64,000 nt of DNA from Bifidobacterium apri (GTDB lineage: Bacteria > Actinomycetota > Actinomycetes > Actinomycetales > Bifidobacteriaceae), in assembly GCF_009299485.1 (NCBI RefSeq), contig NZ_WBSO01000002.1:124001-188000 (forward strand), given 5' to 3'. Positions 27,216 to 36,437 of this stretch are shown here, piece after piece; within the stretch, counting starts at the first letter, position 1, and each line of letters starts with the position of its first letter. Made by a program: the position numbers and the translations under genes. The notes beneath the pieces were generated by a model that saw nothing but the letters and a program-made list of their open reading frames with translations, made no database searches and was not told where the DNA came from.

Positions 27216-28721
27216 ATGAACCTGCTACGTAAGAAATCCGTCGAAAGCATGGTGGCGCAGGCCACTCCGCTCAAGCGGACGTTGAAAACCTTCGATTTGA
27301 CGATGCTCGGCATCGGCGCGATTATCGGCACCGGTATTTTCGTGCTCACCGGCAAGGGCGCGCTGACCGCCGGACCCGCATTGTGCGTGTCGTTCCTGCT
27401 GGCCGCGGTGTGCTGCGGGTTCGCCGGCCTGTGCTACGCGGAATTCGCGTCGATGGTTCCGGTCAGCGGCTCCGCCTACTCATATGCGTATGTGGCGTTC
27501 GGCGAGATCATCGCGTTCATCATCGGCTGGGATCTGATCCTCGAATACGCGCTTCAAGCGGCGACCGTATCCGCCGGATGGTCCGGGTATTTCAACAAAC
27601 TGCTCGATGGATTCGGCATCCACCTGCCGGTTGAACTGACCGCGGCATACGGCACCACGCCTGGTGTCACGACGTATTTCAACCTCCCCGGATTCGTCGT
27701 CGTGCTGCTGATCACATGGGTGTTGTCCATCGGCATCAACCAGACGAAGAGGACGAACGACATCATGGTGATGATCAAACTCGCAATCATCGTGCTGTTT
27801 ATCGTATGCACGGTGTGGTATATCAATCCGGCGAACTGGAAGCCGTTCTCCCCGTATGGTTGGTATACCTTCCAGCCGGGTTCGACCAAGCCGATGGGCA
27901 TCATCCCGGCGGCTTCGATTGTGTTCTTCAGTTTTATCGGCTTTGATGCGGTCTCTTCCTCCGCTGAGGAGACGGTCGAGCCGAATAAGACGCTGCCGCG
28001 TGGCATCCTGTATTCGCTGATCATCTCCACCGTACTGTACGTCATTATGACGTTGATTATGACCGGCATCGTCAAGTACCCTGAATTCGCGAAATTCGTG
28101 GACGCTCCGGTCGCCGGCGTGATTCTGGCCACCGGACTCAACTGGTTGGCGTTCGTCGTCAATCTGGGCGCGCTGATCGGCATGACGACGGTGATGCTCG
28201 TCCAACTGTACGGCCAGTCGCGCATCTGCTACGCGATGAGCCGCGACGGCCTGTTCCCGAAGTTCTTCGGCGAGGTCAACAAGAAGTATCACACGCCGTT
28301 CAAGGGCACGTGGTTCTTCGGCATTCTCACGGCGATCGCGGGCGGGTTCATCAATATCAATATTCTGTTCGAACTGGTGAATATTGGTACCCTGTCTGCG
28401 TTCATCATCGTGTCGGCGGGCGTGCTGTGGATGCGCAAAACCCAGCCGGACGCCCATCGCGGTTTCCGTGCCCCGGGTGTTCCGGTCACGCCGATTCTGG
28501 CGATTGTATTCTGCTGCGTTCTGATCGCCGGTCTCAACTGGGAGACTTGGGTGCGGTTCGTGGTCTGGTTTGCGCTTGGTCTGCTGGTGTATTTCGCTTA
28601 CGGGCGCAAGCATTCGAGACTCGGCGCAGCTGACGGTGCCGCTTCGGGCGCGCAGACGGGCGATCATGCCGGCACCAGTGCCGGCGATGCAGCCGACAGC
28701 CTGGTGGCCTTCGAATCCTAA
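27216..28721 (+). CDS. APC-family amino-acid permease (cationic amino-acid transporter type)
   Basis: A 501-aa membrane protein with about 12-14 helices. The first helix carries GIGAIIGTGIFVLTGKGA (about 33-50), the family signature that binds the amino-acid alpha groups. SFIGFDAVSSSAEET in the middle and the overall length match the CAT/YfnA branch of the APC superfamily, which imports neutral or cationic amino acids. The C-terminus is a hydrophilic Ala/Gly/Asp-rich tail of about 35 residues. GGAAGAG precedes the ATG. It stands alone, followed by two hairpins in a convergent gap. Confidence 0.88.
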   Translation: MNLLRKKSVESMVAQATPLKRTLKTFDLTMLGIGAIIGTGIFVLTGKGALTAGPALCVSFLLAAVCCGFAGLCYAEFASMVPVSGSAYSYAYVAFGEIIAFIIGWDLILEYALQAATVSAGWSGYFNKLLDGFGIHLPVELTAAYGTTPGVTTYFNLPGFVVVLLITWVLSIGINQTKRTNDIMVMIKLAIIVLFIVCTVWYINPANWKPFSPYGWYTFQPGSTKPMGIIPAASIVFFSFIGFDAVSSSAEETVEPNKTLPRGILYSLIISTVLYVIMTLIMTGIVKYPEFAKFVDAPVAGVILATGLNWLAFVVNLGALIGMTTVMLVQLYGQSRICYAMSRDGLFPKFFGEVNKKYHTPFKGTWFFGILTAIAGGFININILFELVNIGTLSAFIIVSAGVLWMRKTQPDAHRGFRAPGVPVTPILAIVFCCVLIAGLNWETWVRFVVWFALGLLVYFAYGRKHSRLGAADGAASGAQTGDHAGTSAGDAADSLVAFES

Positions 28722-28750
28722 ACACCCCTGACGTCAGCGGCATATCCCCG

Positions 28751-28784
28751 AGGTCGCCGTGGTGCCACGCGCGAACGGCGACCT
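28751..28784. terminator. hairpin downstream of the amino-acid permease
   Basis: The arms AGGTCGCCG and CGGCGACCT (9 bp) enclose an inner GTGG/CCAC pairing. It begins 30 bases after the permease stop. Confidence 0.5.
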
Positions 28785-28790
28785 GAATCC

Positions 28791-28835
28791 AGCTTCTGCC
28801 GACGCTGAGCATGCCCTCAGCGTCGGCAGAAGCTT
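28791..28835. repeat. 19-bp perfect stem-loop, member of a repeated hairpin family
   Basis: The arms 28791-28809 and 28816-28834 are perfect inverted copies around a 6-nt loop. The core CTTCTGCCGACGCTGA recurs in three diverged copies at 42239-42369. It lies in the convergent gap between the permease and the GNAT gene and may terminate both. Confidence 0.85.
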
Positions 28836-28941
28836 ATCGAGGCGACAGATGGCACCAAGGTGTCGGATTCCAGCATGTCGGATTCAGTTGCCGAGTACGT
28901 GGAGCGTGCGCCGCAGTCACATCAGACTGCCTTCCGGCGAT

Positions 28942-29457
28942 TCACCATTCGTGACGCTGATAGGCGATACGCGTGGTATCAGTCGGCCGATCGATGAGCT
29001 GGATCAGCCCGCACCGAGTGAATCCGCAGCCTTCCAGCACATGTTGCATGGCCTTGTTGTTCGGATGGGTGTCGGCGCGGACATTGCCGTACTGTTTGAG
29101 CGCCCATTCCAAGCATTCGCGAGCCGCATGCCGGATCAATCCCGACGATGCGATGCGGTGGATGGTCACATACGCGTCGTCATCCAGCCAATGCCCGTCG
29201 ATACTTTGGTACGTCGGATCCTCACCCGTGCATGCCGCAAACTGCGCGAGAATCCGCTCATTGGCGCCGCTGCCGTCGACCAGGAGGATGCTGCGATGCC
29301 GCATGATATCGTCCCGCACTACCTCTGGTTTCGGAAACGTATGCCCCCACTGGGTGGGGTTCCCGTTGCGCGCCATCAGCTCACGGGCGCGCTCGTAGTT
29401 CTGTTCCATAACCGGAAAATCACGCATGGTGGCGTGCCGAAATCGCCGTGCGACCAT
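28942..29457 (-). CDS. GNAT-family N-acetyltransferase
   Basis: A 171-aa protein with the layout of the GNAT fold: an N-terminal MRDFPVMEQNYERARELM helix region, a central strand pair, and ADTHPNNKAMQHVLEGCGF near the C-terminus, the usual GNAT motif that precedes the last strands. The acetyl-CoA loop is less typical than in most members (RIASSGLIRHAARECLEWA). The substrate is unknown. GGAGGAG lies 10 bases upstream of the ATG. It lies downstream of luxS in the same direction, separated by a hairpin. Confidence 0.72.
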   Translation of the reverse strand: MVARRFRHATMRDFPVMEQNYERARELMARNGNPTQWGHTFPKPEVVRDDIMRHRSILLVDGSGANERILAQFAACTGEDPTYQSIDGHWLDDDAYVTIHRIASSGLIRHAARECLEWALKQYGNVRADTHPNNKAMQHVLEGCGFTRCGLIQLIDRPTDTTRIAYQRHEW

Positions 29458-29571
29458 AAGTCAGTCTCCTCCGTCAATAACCTGCTCAACACTACCACGG
29501 CACATCATGCAGCGTCCGAGACACGGCACGAACACGACGGGCACGCCCAATACACCTCGGCACAGAACAGC

Positions 29572-29611
29572 AAGGCGGTGGAGTGTCATCGATATGACGC
29601 CCCACCGCCTT
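29572..29611 (-). terminator. hairpin between luxS and the GNAT gene
   Basis: The arms AAGGCGGTGG and CCACCGCCTT are perfect inverted copies, and the loop contains a second GTCAT/ATGAC pairing. It lies 22 bases past the luxS stop. No T-run. Confidence 0.65.
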
Positions 29612-29633
29612 GTCATTGCGCATATGCCCCGGT

Positions 29634-30140
29634 TCAGACCACCTTGCGTTCGAACGGGTCGGAGCTGATGCCCTTCGCCAGGATGTCCTTGCACCACTCC
29701 TTGGCGGTGAACAGGCTGTGGTCGCGATAATTGCCGCAGCTTTCGATCGTGGTCGCCGGTACATCATCCCATGTCGCCTTGTAGGCGATGAATTCCAAGG
29801 ATTCCTTCAATGCGCGCGCCACATCTTCGGTGCTGTGCGTACCCCAAGTCAGCAGATGGAAACCGGTACGGCAACCGAATGGCGAGCAATCGATGTACCC
29901 GGGGATCCTCTCACGCAACAGCACGGCGATGGTGTGCTCGATGGTGTGCAGGCCTGCAGTCGGAATGGCATTCTCGTTGGGCTGCACCAGACGCAGATCG
30001 TAATTCGAAATCACATCGCCGTTCGGACCGGTCTCCGTGTCGATGTAGCGCACATACGGCGCCTTGACTTTCGTGTGATCAAGCTGGAAGCTTTCGACAA
30101 CCGGCTTGCCGTCCTGCGTGCGCTTGGATTCATCGCTCAT
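29634..30140 (-). CDS. luxS: S-ribosylhomocysteine lyase
   Basis: A 168-aa metalloenzyme that cleaves S-ribosylhomocysteine to homocysteine and the autoinducer-2 precursor. The metal site is HTIEH (His65, His69) with the distal Cys135 in [10 protein letters not shown]. The catalytic cysteine is Cys90 in [10 protein letters not shown]. Length is as usual for the family. GAGGAGG precedes the ATG. Two sulfur amino-acid genes (35088-37448) lie nearby and would use the homocysteine it produces. Confidence 0.96.
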   Translation of the reverse strand: MSDESKRTQDGKPVVESFQLDHTKVKAPYVRYIDTETGPNGDVISNYDLRLVQPNENAIPTAGLHTIEHTIAVLLRERIPGYIDCSPFGCRTGFHLLTWGTHSTEDVARALKESLEFIAYKATWDDVPATTIESCGNYRDHSLFTAKEWCKDILAKGISSDPFERKVV

Positions 30141-30322
30141 AGTACCTCCTCGATGCTGTGGCAGCCTGCGTTCGGACGCAGACCACCCGCTTTCGATGCC
30201 TAGTCTAGCCCGCTTAGGGGCACGCCGCCGCGGGCATCAGCGGATAGGACATACGAAAAAGCTATGTCCGGCTACTGTGCACGATCAGCGCCGCCGTCTC
30301 GAGGAGCGCGGACGGCAACGCC

Positions 30323-32497
30323 TCACGCCTGTGCGATGGCTTCCATGAACTTCGCGCCGTATTGGCGAAGCTTGTTCTCCCCCACACCGTTGACTTGGAG
30401 GAATTCACTGTCATTGGCGGGTTTGAGGCGCACCATGTCGCGCAGCGAACGATCGGAGAACACGATATACGGCGGTTTGCCGATCTCCTGGGCGATGCTG
30501 CGCCGCAACGTGCGCAGCCGTTGGAAGAGCTGTTCGTCCGCTTCGGTGAATTCCGCGGCTTCCTGCTCACGGAGCCCTTCGGCGCCTTGTCCGAACCCGT
30601 CGCCGGTTACGCCAACGGCACGGAATCGTCCGCTCGACCGTCGTTGGATACGTTTGATCTCATAATGGAAGTCGGGGGCGACCGTCTGCGCCGCGAGCGG
30701 CCCGAATTGGACGATCGGCAACCGCCCTTCGGTGACGGCGAGGAAGCCGTCGACGCTCATCTGGTTGAGCACGTCGCGGATCCGCGCTTCGGGGACGCTG
30801 CCGAGCATGCCATAGCTTGGCACCTTGTCAAGGCCGCGATTGAGCAGATCCTGGGCTTTGGACCCGCGCAGCACCGCCACGATTTTGCCCATGCCGTAGC
30901 TTTGTCCCACATCATGGACGCACCGGCTGATGGCGCGCGCGATATCCGTAACGTCGATCGTTTCGAAATCGCCTTCGCAATTTGAGCAGTTCCCGCACTT
31001 GGCCGTCGAGACGCCCTGCTGCGTCGGCCTGTCGACAGCGACGGGACCCGTCTGCCCCCGGCCGGTCTCAGGGTCGGCGAAATACCTGACCATATAGTCA
31101 TGCAGGCAATGCGTGGTGCGGCAGTAGCCGATCATCCCGTCCAACAGGCGGCGCTTCGAAGCGCGCACGATCTGCTGCTCCTCAGGGTCAAGCCGTTCGT
31201 TGTCCCCACCCAAGTCAAGCAATCGCCGACGTGTCACAATATCACTGTCGTTCCACAACAGCGTGCACCTGCCGGGTTCTCCGTCGCGCCCGGCACGACC
31301 GGCCTCTTGATAGTATGCTTCAATGCTTTCCGGCATATTGTGGTGGATGACGTAGCGCACATCGGATTTGTCGATGCCCATGCCGAACGCGTTCGTAGCT
31401 ACGACGACCGGCACCCGATCGGTGACGAAATCCCGTTGGGTGCGTGAGCGGTCCTCGGGCGTCATGCCGCCGTGGTAGGCGGCAGCCACCGGGCCGTCCG
31501 AGGGGAGGTTTTCACCGGACAATCCGCCGGCGGCTGCTCGCAGATTCGGAACCGCTTGGTTGAGCGCGGCCGCAACGGCCTCGGTTTCCTTCCGCGTAGC
31601 GCAATACACGATGCCGGATTGACCGGGATGTGTCGCCACGTATTGCGCGATCCATGGGGTTTTGCGTTTGGTTTCCATACGGATGACATCGAAATAGAGG
31701 TTCGGGCGGTCGAATCCGGTGACGGTGATGAGCGGGTTGCGCAAGTGGATCAGGGAGACGATATCGCGGCGCACTTTGCCGGTCGCGGTTGCGGTGAATG
31801 CGGCGACGATAGGCCTGACGGGCAACATGTCGATGAACTCGCCAATGCCCAGATACGAGGATCGGAAATCCTGCCCCCATTGCGAGACGCAGTGCGCCTC
31901 ATCCACAGTGACCAGCGCAATGCGCGCATGCGAGGCGAAATCACGGAACCGACCGGTTTCCAAACGTTCTGGGGCAACATACAGCATGCGGATGTTGCCT
32001 TGGGCGGCCTGGGCGAGCACGGCATCCTGCTCGTCGGGGCTTTGCGTGGTGTTCACGTATGCCGCGGGAATACCGGCGTCTTGGAGTGCATCCACTTGGT
32101 CGCGCATCAGTGAGATCAGCGGTGAGATGACGATGGTCAGTCCCGGCAGCAAGGTGGCGGGGATCTGATAGCAGATGGATTTGCCTGCGCCGGTGGGCAT
32201 GACGCCAAGCACGTCGCGTCCTTGCAGGATTGCGGAAACAAGCCCGGACTGGCCTGGCCGGAACGAATCGTACCCGAAATAGTGTTTCAGTGCAGCGAGC
32301 GCCCGCGCAGGGACGGATGCTGATGCTGATGCTGATGCTGATGCAGGCGCTGATGCTGACGCTTCGCCTCCAGCGTTGCCGCGGAACCCGTCCGCCGCGC
32401 CCGGCATTCCCGCTGCGCCCGGCATTTCTACTGCCCCCGCACCCCTGCCGTCATGGGGATCGCCCGCTATATTCGTCATCGATAACCCTGCCGTCAT
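30323..32497 (-). CDS. recQ: ATP-dependent DNA helicase RecQ
   Basis: A 724-aa 3'-5' helicase of recombination repair. Walker A is MPTGAGKSICYQ (about 101-112) and motif II is VTVDEAHC (DEAH at 199-202). A zinc-binding region (CGNCSNCEGDF), a winged-helix RQC region and a C-terminal HRDC domain (SLRDMVRLKPANDSEFLQVN) follow in the usual order. Residues about 45-62 are a Ser-Ala repeat encoded by hexanucleotide repeats at 32316-32363. The start is uncertain: ATG 32497 has AGGA close by and ATG 32479 has AGGG at 6-base spacing. Earlier in-frame ATGs lie in sequence with no coding character. Confidence 0.93.
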   Translation of the reverse strand: MTAGLSMTNIAGDPHDGRGAGAVEMPGAAGMPGAADGFRGNAGGEASASAPASASASASASVPARALAALKHYFGYDSFRPGQSGLVSAILQGRDVLGVMPTGAGKSICYQIPATLLPGLTIVISPLISLMRDQVDALQDAGIPAAYVNTTQSPDEQDAVLAQAAQGNIRMLYVAPERLETGRFRDFASHARIALVTVDEAHCVSQWGQDFRSSYLGIGEFIDMLPVRPIVAAFTATATGKVRRDIVSLIHLRNPLITVTGFDRPNLYFDVIRMETKRKTPWIAQYVATHPGQSGIVYCATRKETEAVAAALNQAVPNLRAAAGGLSGENLPSDGPVAAAYHGGMTPEDRSRTQRDFVTDRVPVVVATNAFGMGIDKSDVRYVIHHNMPESIEAYYQEAGRAGRDGEPGRCTLLWNDSDIVTRRRLLDLGGDNERLDPEEQQIVRASKRRLLDGMIGYCRTTHCLHDYMVRYFADPETGRGQTGPVAVDRPTQQGVSTAKCGNCSNCEGDFETIDVTDIARAISRCVHDVGQSYGMGKIVAVLRGSKAQDLLNRGLDKVPSYGMLGSVPEARIRDVLNQMSVDGFLAVTEGRLPIVQFGPLAAQTVAPDFHYEIKRIQRRSSGRFRAVGVTGDGFGQGAEGLREQEAAEFTEADEQLFQRLRTLRRSIAQEIGKPPYIVFSDRSLRDMVRLKPANDSEFLQVNGVGENKLRQYGAKFMEAIAQA
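32316..32363. repeat. hexanucleotide repeat (GATGCT) inside recQ
   Basis: Eight GATGCT-like hexamers, five of them consecutive with only the last altered, encode a Ser-Ala run ahead of the helicase domain. Changes by whole units keep the frame. Confidence 0.85.
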
Positions 32498-32844
32498 ATT
32501 CCTGAGTCTACTGGGCGCGGCGGAACTGGTGGCTTTCCGAGCGTCATGCAACCGCAAAGCCGCACCACTGCCAGATGACCTCTTGAATCCTGCAGCGACA
32601 CGACGATACCCACCCATCATGCGACGCCGACATCGCACAGCAAGCAAATACCTCAGGATCGCAACCGATACCCGACAACACCCGCCCCACATGCAACCGC
32701 ACAGTCGCACCACAGGCAGATACCACACCATCCATCGGCATCACACCGGCACCTGCCCGCCATGCGACACGGAAGCCACATGGCGGGCAGGCAAACCGGT
32801 CTCCGGCCATCTCCGGCAATCATCGCAGCCGCCGGAACCGCCAA
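32498..32844. other. gap between recQ and the arylsulfotransferase gene
   Basis: These 347 bp hold the recQ promoter region. The recQ frame stays open to 32731, but the product there is Cys/Arg/Trp-rich and unlike the rest. I see no convincing promoter, terminator or RNA. Confidence 0.4.
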
Positions 32845-34638
32845 TCACCCCTTCGCGAAGTAGAATCCCTCGAAATCGTATTTGAACACACGGTAGATAT
32901 ACGTCTTCGAAGTAATCATCTTATATTGTGCGATCAGCGAGCCGTCATCGTCGTAGACGCCCCAGATGCCCTGCTTGCCCGAATCGGTGATGACCGTCCC
33001 GTCCTCGTATTCCTGGGCGCTGGAGACGACCGAGGAGTACGGCACATCGATGGAACGCACCAGTTTGTAGGTATTCGCCTTCGTATCGACGAGATACTTG
33101 TAGTAGTAGGACTTCGTGCCGCTGGTCGCCTTCGTCTCGATATCCTTGACGTGCGCCGCCCAATCGTATTCGGGTCGTGTGGGCGAGAAGCCATAGTTGT
33201 TGTCGAACATGTACAGGTAGTACTGGCCGTCTTCGAGACTGTCATCCTCCTCGTAGGTGACCGTATGCTGCCCGCCAGTGGATGGCCAATCCCCGTCGGA
33301 GGTGTCTTTGGTCATCAGATACTTCTCGTAGCCGGTGCCTTTCCAGAACGTCGGTTCGCCGATCATCGATTCGATGGACGGCGTGCCTTCAAGGTCGTTG
33401 ATGCGAATGATCGTGGACATTTCACGCGAGCTGACGATGGCGTCACCGTCCGGCAGCATTTGGATGGTGTTGAGATGGATCCAATCCTTCTTGGTCGAAC
33501 AGTTGTCGGCATTGCACACGTTGCTGCCGGAGCCGGATGACAGGGAGGCGAAGGTGGCAGCGTCACGGTAGTCGCCGAACAGATCGCCCATATCGAGCAG
33601 TGTGCTGACTTTGCCTGTGGTCGCATCGATCTTGATGATGTAATCCTGCATCGTCTTCTGGCCGGTCTTCGTGGCGAGAATCACGAAATCGCCGTTGGAA
33701 TCCATCACATAATCATGATGGAGGATATATCCCGAACCGGTGCTGTACCATTTGACGATTCGCCCGAGTCGGTTCATGCCGACGATGTCATGCGTGGACA
33801 CGCTGAAATACATGATGCCGTTCTTGAACAGCAGCCGGTGCGACCGGTAGTACAAAATGGGGATTTCGCCACGCAGCACGCCATTGTCGTCATAGTAGAA
33901 CATGTAATCCTGGCCTTCGGAATCGTTGCCGAGGATGGCGTAGAGTCCGTTGCCGAGTTTGGTGGTCGTGTTCTGTTTGGTCAAGGTGACGCGCGTCTGC
34001 TCCCAGCCGAGCAGCGCGCCCATGCGGTGGGTGATTGTCTTGGTGACCTGCTTGCCGGATGCGGTCCGCAACGTGAAGATGATGGTGTTGGTCGCGTTCG
34101 GGATCAAACCGAGCACTGTGAACTCATGGGTGTTCTGGTATGTTTTCGCCTGATAGGCGGTCGCGGTGAAGTCGGGGTAGCCTTTGGCCGTGACGGTGTA
34201 GGTGACGCTCACGGCATCCTGCGTGGTGAAGTACACGTACAGCGAGGTGGTGTTGGTGCCGTATGGGTTCTCCACGGTGAGCATATGGTCTTCGGTGTAG
34301 GTGCCGGCTTTCTTTTTCGCCGCCAGATCCGCGGCGGCTTTCGCCTGGTATTCCTTGGTGTAGACCTGCGTGATGTGTTTGGTGATGGCACTCTGGGCGG
34401 CGGCGCGCTGATAGTTGACGGAGACGATGGCCAATGCCGCTGCCACGGCGATGACGACTACGGCGGCGGTTCCGGTGATGAGGCGCCGGCGGATGCGGCG
34501 GGCGTGCGGGTCGGTAGGCGTCGGTGCGTCGGCGGCTGCGGTCTGCGTGTGCGTTGCCGTTTCGTCGGAAGCTGATTGTGGCGGGGTTGTACTGTTCGGT
34601 CGGTCATCAGGTGTCATACCGGCGTTGCCAGTGGGCAT
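32845..34638 (-). CDS. membrane-anchored aryl-sulfate sulfotransferase (ASST family)
   Basis: A 597-aa protein with a 50-residue Thr/Pro-rich cytosolic end, a membrane helix at about 53-74 and an extracellular part. That part has an Ig-like N-terminal domain (about 115-205) and a beta-propeller. Family residues are visible: His308 in ILHHDYVMDSNGDF, His388 in DWIHLNTIQMLPDGD, Arg405 in VSSREMSTI, and His458 in TGGQH, the candidate for the catalytic histidine that carries the sulfuryl group. Cys375 and Cys380 may form a disulfide. ASSTs move sulfate from one phenolic ester to another phenol without PAPS. GGAGG lies 8-9 bases upstream of 34638, which decides the start against 34719. Confidence 0.82.
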   Translation of the reverse strand: MPTGNAGMTPDDRPNSTTPPQSASDETATHTQTAAADAPTPTDPHARRIRRRLITGTAAVVVIAVAAALAIVSVNYQRAAAQSAITKHITQVYTKEYQAKAAADLAAKKKAGTYTEDHMLTVENPYGTNTTSLYVYFTTQDAVSVTYTVTAKGYPDFTATAYQAKTYQNTHEFTVLGLIPNATNTIIFTLRTASGKQVTKTITHRMGALLGWEQTRVTLTKQNTTTKLGNGLYAILGNDSEGQDYMFYYDDNGVLRGEIPILYYRSHRLLFKNGIMYFSVSTHDIVGMNRLGRIVKWYSTGSGYILHHDYVMDSNGDFVILATKTGQKTMQDYIIKIDATTGKVSTLLDMGDLFGDYRDAATFASLSSGSGSNVCNADNCSTKKDWIHLNTIQMLPDGDAIVSSREMSTIIRINDLEGTPSIESMIGEPTFWKGTGYEKYLMTKDTSDGDWPSTGGQHTVTYEEDDSLEDGQYYLYMFDNNYGFSPTRPEYDWAAHVKDIETKATSGTKSYYYKYLVDTKANTYKLVRSIDVPYSSVVSSAQEYEDGTVITDSGKQGIWGVYDDDGSLIAQYKMITSKTYIYRVFKYDFEGFYFAKG

Positions 34639-35087
34639 GGGAAATCCTCCATGTTGTCGGGATTGGACAGCCGCGGCAGACTCGGGTGAAGGCGTGCTCC
34701 GCGGCATAATCAGCATCATGATGGTTCCGCGAAATGGAAATCAGATTCGTGTCATCTGAATTTTCCAGCCCGTCAAGCTGAGTGTTCGGTACATGTGGGC
34801 GACCCGATGCGGGCAACCCACCCCAACCGATGCTCCTTCTTGTTGCCGGAACGTCCATCAATCGCAGTTGCCCCGGCACATCGTTGACTGCCCCTCGCTG
34901 TCTGACGTCCATCACCCCAGCCGACCCAATCAATCGTGGTCTGCTCCAAGGAACCACGAGCGACGACAATGGGCGTCCGAAGCGACCCATCGCCGCCCCG
35001 GACGCCCATCATCGCGTCCCCCAACCGGACGCCTGCCTGTGCCTAACGCCCGGCATTCATCCAGCTTCTTCTCATTCCCTCCTTCGG
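34639..35087. other. gap between the cystathionine gamma-lyase/synthase and ASST genes
   Basis: 449 bp with no gene. It contains two hairpins (see 34934-35009) downstream of the sulfur amino-acid unit and the presumed ASST promoter, which I cannot place. Confidence 0.4.
34934..35009 (-). terminator. two hairpins downstream of the sulfur amino-acid genes
   Basis: The first in transcript order has perfect 11-bp arms ATGGGCGTCCG/CGGACGCCCAT (34969-34979 and 34999-35009). The second pairs TCGTGGT/ACCACGA (34934-34940 and 34953-34959). They lie about 80-150 bases past the stop at 35088. Confidence 0.5.
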
Positions 35088-36278
35088 TCAGGCTTGGTCG
35101 AGCGCCTGATCAAGATCGGCAATCAAATCATCCGCATCCTCAATGCCCACGGACAGGCGCACCAGATTCGCCGGAACCTCAAGCGTCGTGCCGGACACCG
35201 AAGCGTGGGTCATCGCCGCAGGCAACTCAATCAGCGATTCCACGCCGCCAAGCGATTCAGCGAGCGTGAAAATCTTCGTGGCCGCGGCAAACCGCTTCGC
35301 CGCTTCAAGCCCGCCCTTGAACTGGACGGAAATCATGCCGCCGAAACCACCATGCATCTGACGAGCCGCAATCTCATGGCCCGGATGTGATTCAAGACCC
35401 GGGTACCACACGCGCTCAATCTGCGGCTTGCTTTCAAACCATTCGGCGATCTTCAACGCGTTGCGGCTATGCTGCTTGACACGCAAATCCAACGTCTTCA
35501 ACCCGCGGATGTCAAGCCAGGAATCAAACGGGGAAGGCACCGCACCGGCGGAATTCTGCAGGAACGCAACCTTGTCACGAAGCTCCTCGTCATTGAGCAC
35601 AACCGCGCCGCCAACGACATCGGAATGGCCGCCGATGTACTTGGTCGTCGAATAGACCACCACGTCGGCACCCTCATCGAGCGGATGCTGCAACACCGGG
35701 GACGCGAAGGTATTGTCCACGGCGACCTTCGTGCCGTGCGCATGCGCGACCGCGGACGTCGCCGCGATATCGGTGATGTTCAGCAGCGGGTTGCTCGGCG
35801 TCTCCACCCAAATCCACTCGTAATGCTTGGATTCAAGCGCGGCGCTCACCGCCGAGGTGTCGGTGATATCGACCACGTCAAGATTCACACCCCACGGCAC
35901 GAACACCTTGGACAGCAAACGGTAGGTGCCACCGTACACGTCGTTGCCCAGCAGAACGCTGTCGCCCGGCTTGAGCGTTGAACGCAGCAGCACGTCGATC
36001 GCCGCCAGACCGGATGAGAAGGCGAGCGCATACTTGGCGCCTTCGATGGCGGCAAGCTGGGCGTCGAAGGAGTCGCGTGTCGGGTTAATGGAGCGGCTGT
36101 AATCGTAGCCGTTGCGCAGACCGCCCACACCGTCCTGCTTGAAGGTCGAAGTCATGTAGATCGGCGTGACAACGGCTCCGGTGATCGGGTCAGGCTCCTG
36201 GCCGGCGTGGATGGCGCGGGTAGCGAGCTTGGTTGCGGCGAAATCCTTGGCGGACTGTTCGAATGATGCGACGGACAT
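35088..36278 (-). CDS. cystathionine gamma-lyase / gamma-synthase
   Basis: A 396-aa PLP enzyme of the Cys/Met metabolism family. ATRAIHAGQEPDPITGAVV opens the fold, and the PLP lysine is in VVVYSTTKYIGGHSDV. KYIGGHSDVVGG and the C-terminal SLGGVESLIELPAAMTHAS are typical of cystathionine gamma-lyase and gamma-synthase, which sequence motifs do not separate. Adjacency to a cystathionine beta-synthase-like gene favours the lyase direction: homocysteine to cystathionine to cysteine. I chose the start at 36278 because AAAGGAACGG lies upstream. Confidence 0.9.
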   Translation of the reverse strand: MSVASFEQSAKDFAATKLATRAIHAGQEPDPITGAVVTPIYMTSTFKQDGVGGLRNGYDYSRSINPTRDSFDAQLAAIEGAKYALAFSSGLAAIDVLLRSTLKPGDSVLLGNDVYGGTYRLLSKVFVPWGVNLDVVDITDTSAVSAALESKHYEWIWVETPSNPLLNITDIAATSAVAHAHGTKVAVDNTFASPVLQHPLDEGADVVVYSTTKYIGGHSDVVGGAVVLNDEELRDKVAFLQNSAGAVPSPFDSWLDIRGLKTLDLRVKQHSRNALKIAEWFESKPQIERVWYPGLESHPGHEIAARQMHGGFGGMISVQFKGGLEAAKRFAAATKIFTLAESLGGVESLIELPAAMTHASVSGTTLEVPANLVRLSVGIEDADDLIADLDQALDQA

Positions 36279-36437
36279 GATTACCGTTCCTTTCATATTC
36301 ATACGCTGATTTCGAGCGTATCTGGTTATGCGGGGTTTGTCCCGCGTGTCGGTATCGGTTTTGGTGATGACTGGTTGGTAAATGCTGGTTGGTAGATGAC
36401 GGTGCGTGCGGGGCGTGCGCTGACGTGCAGGCAACGC

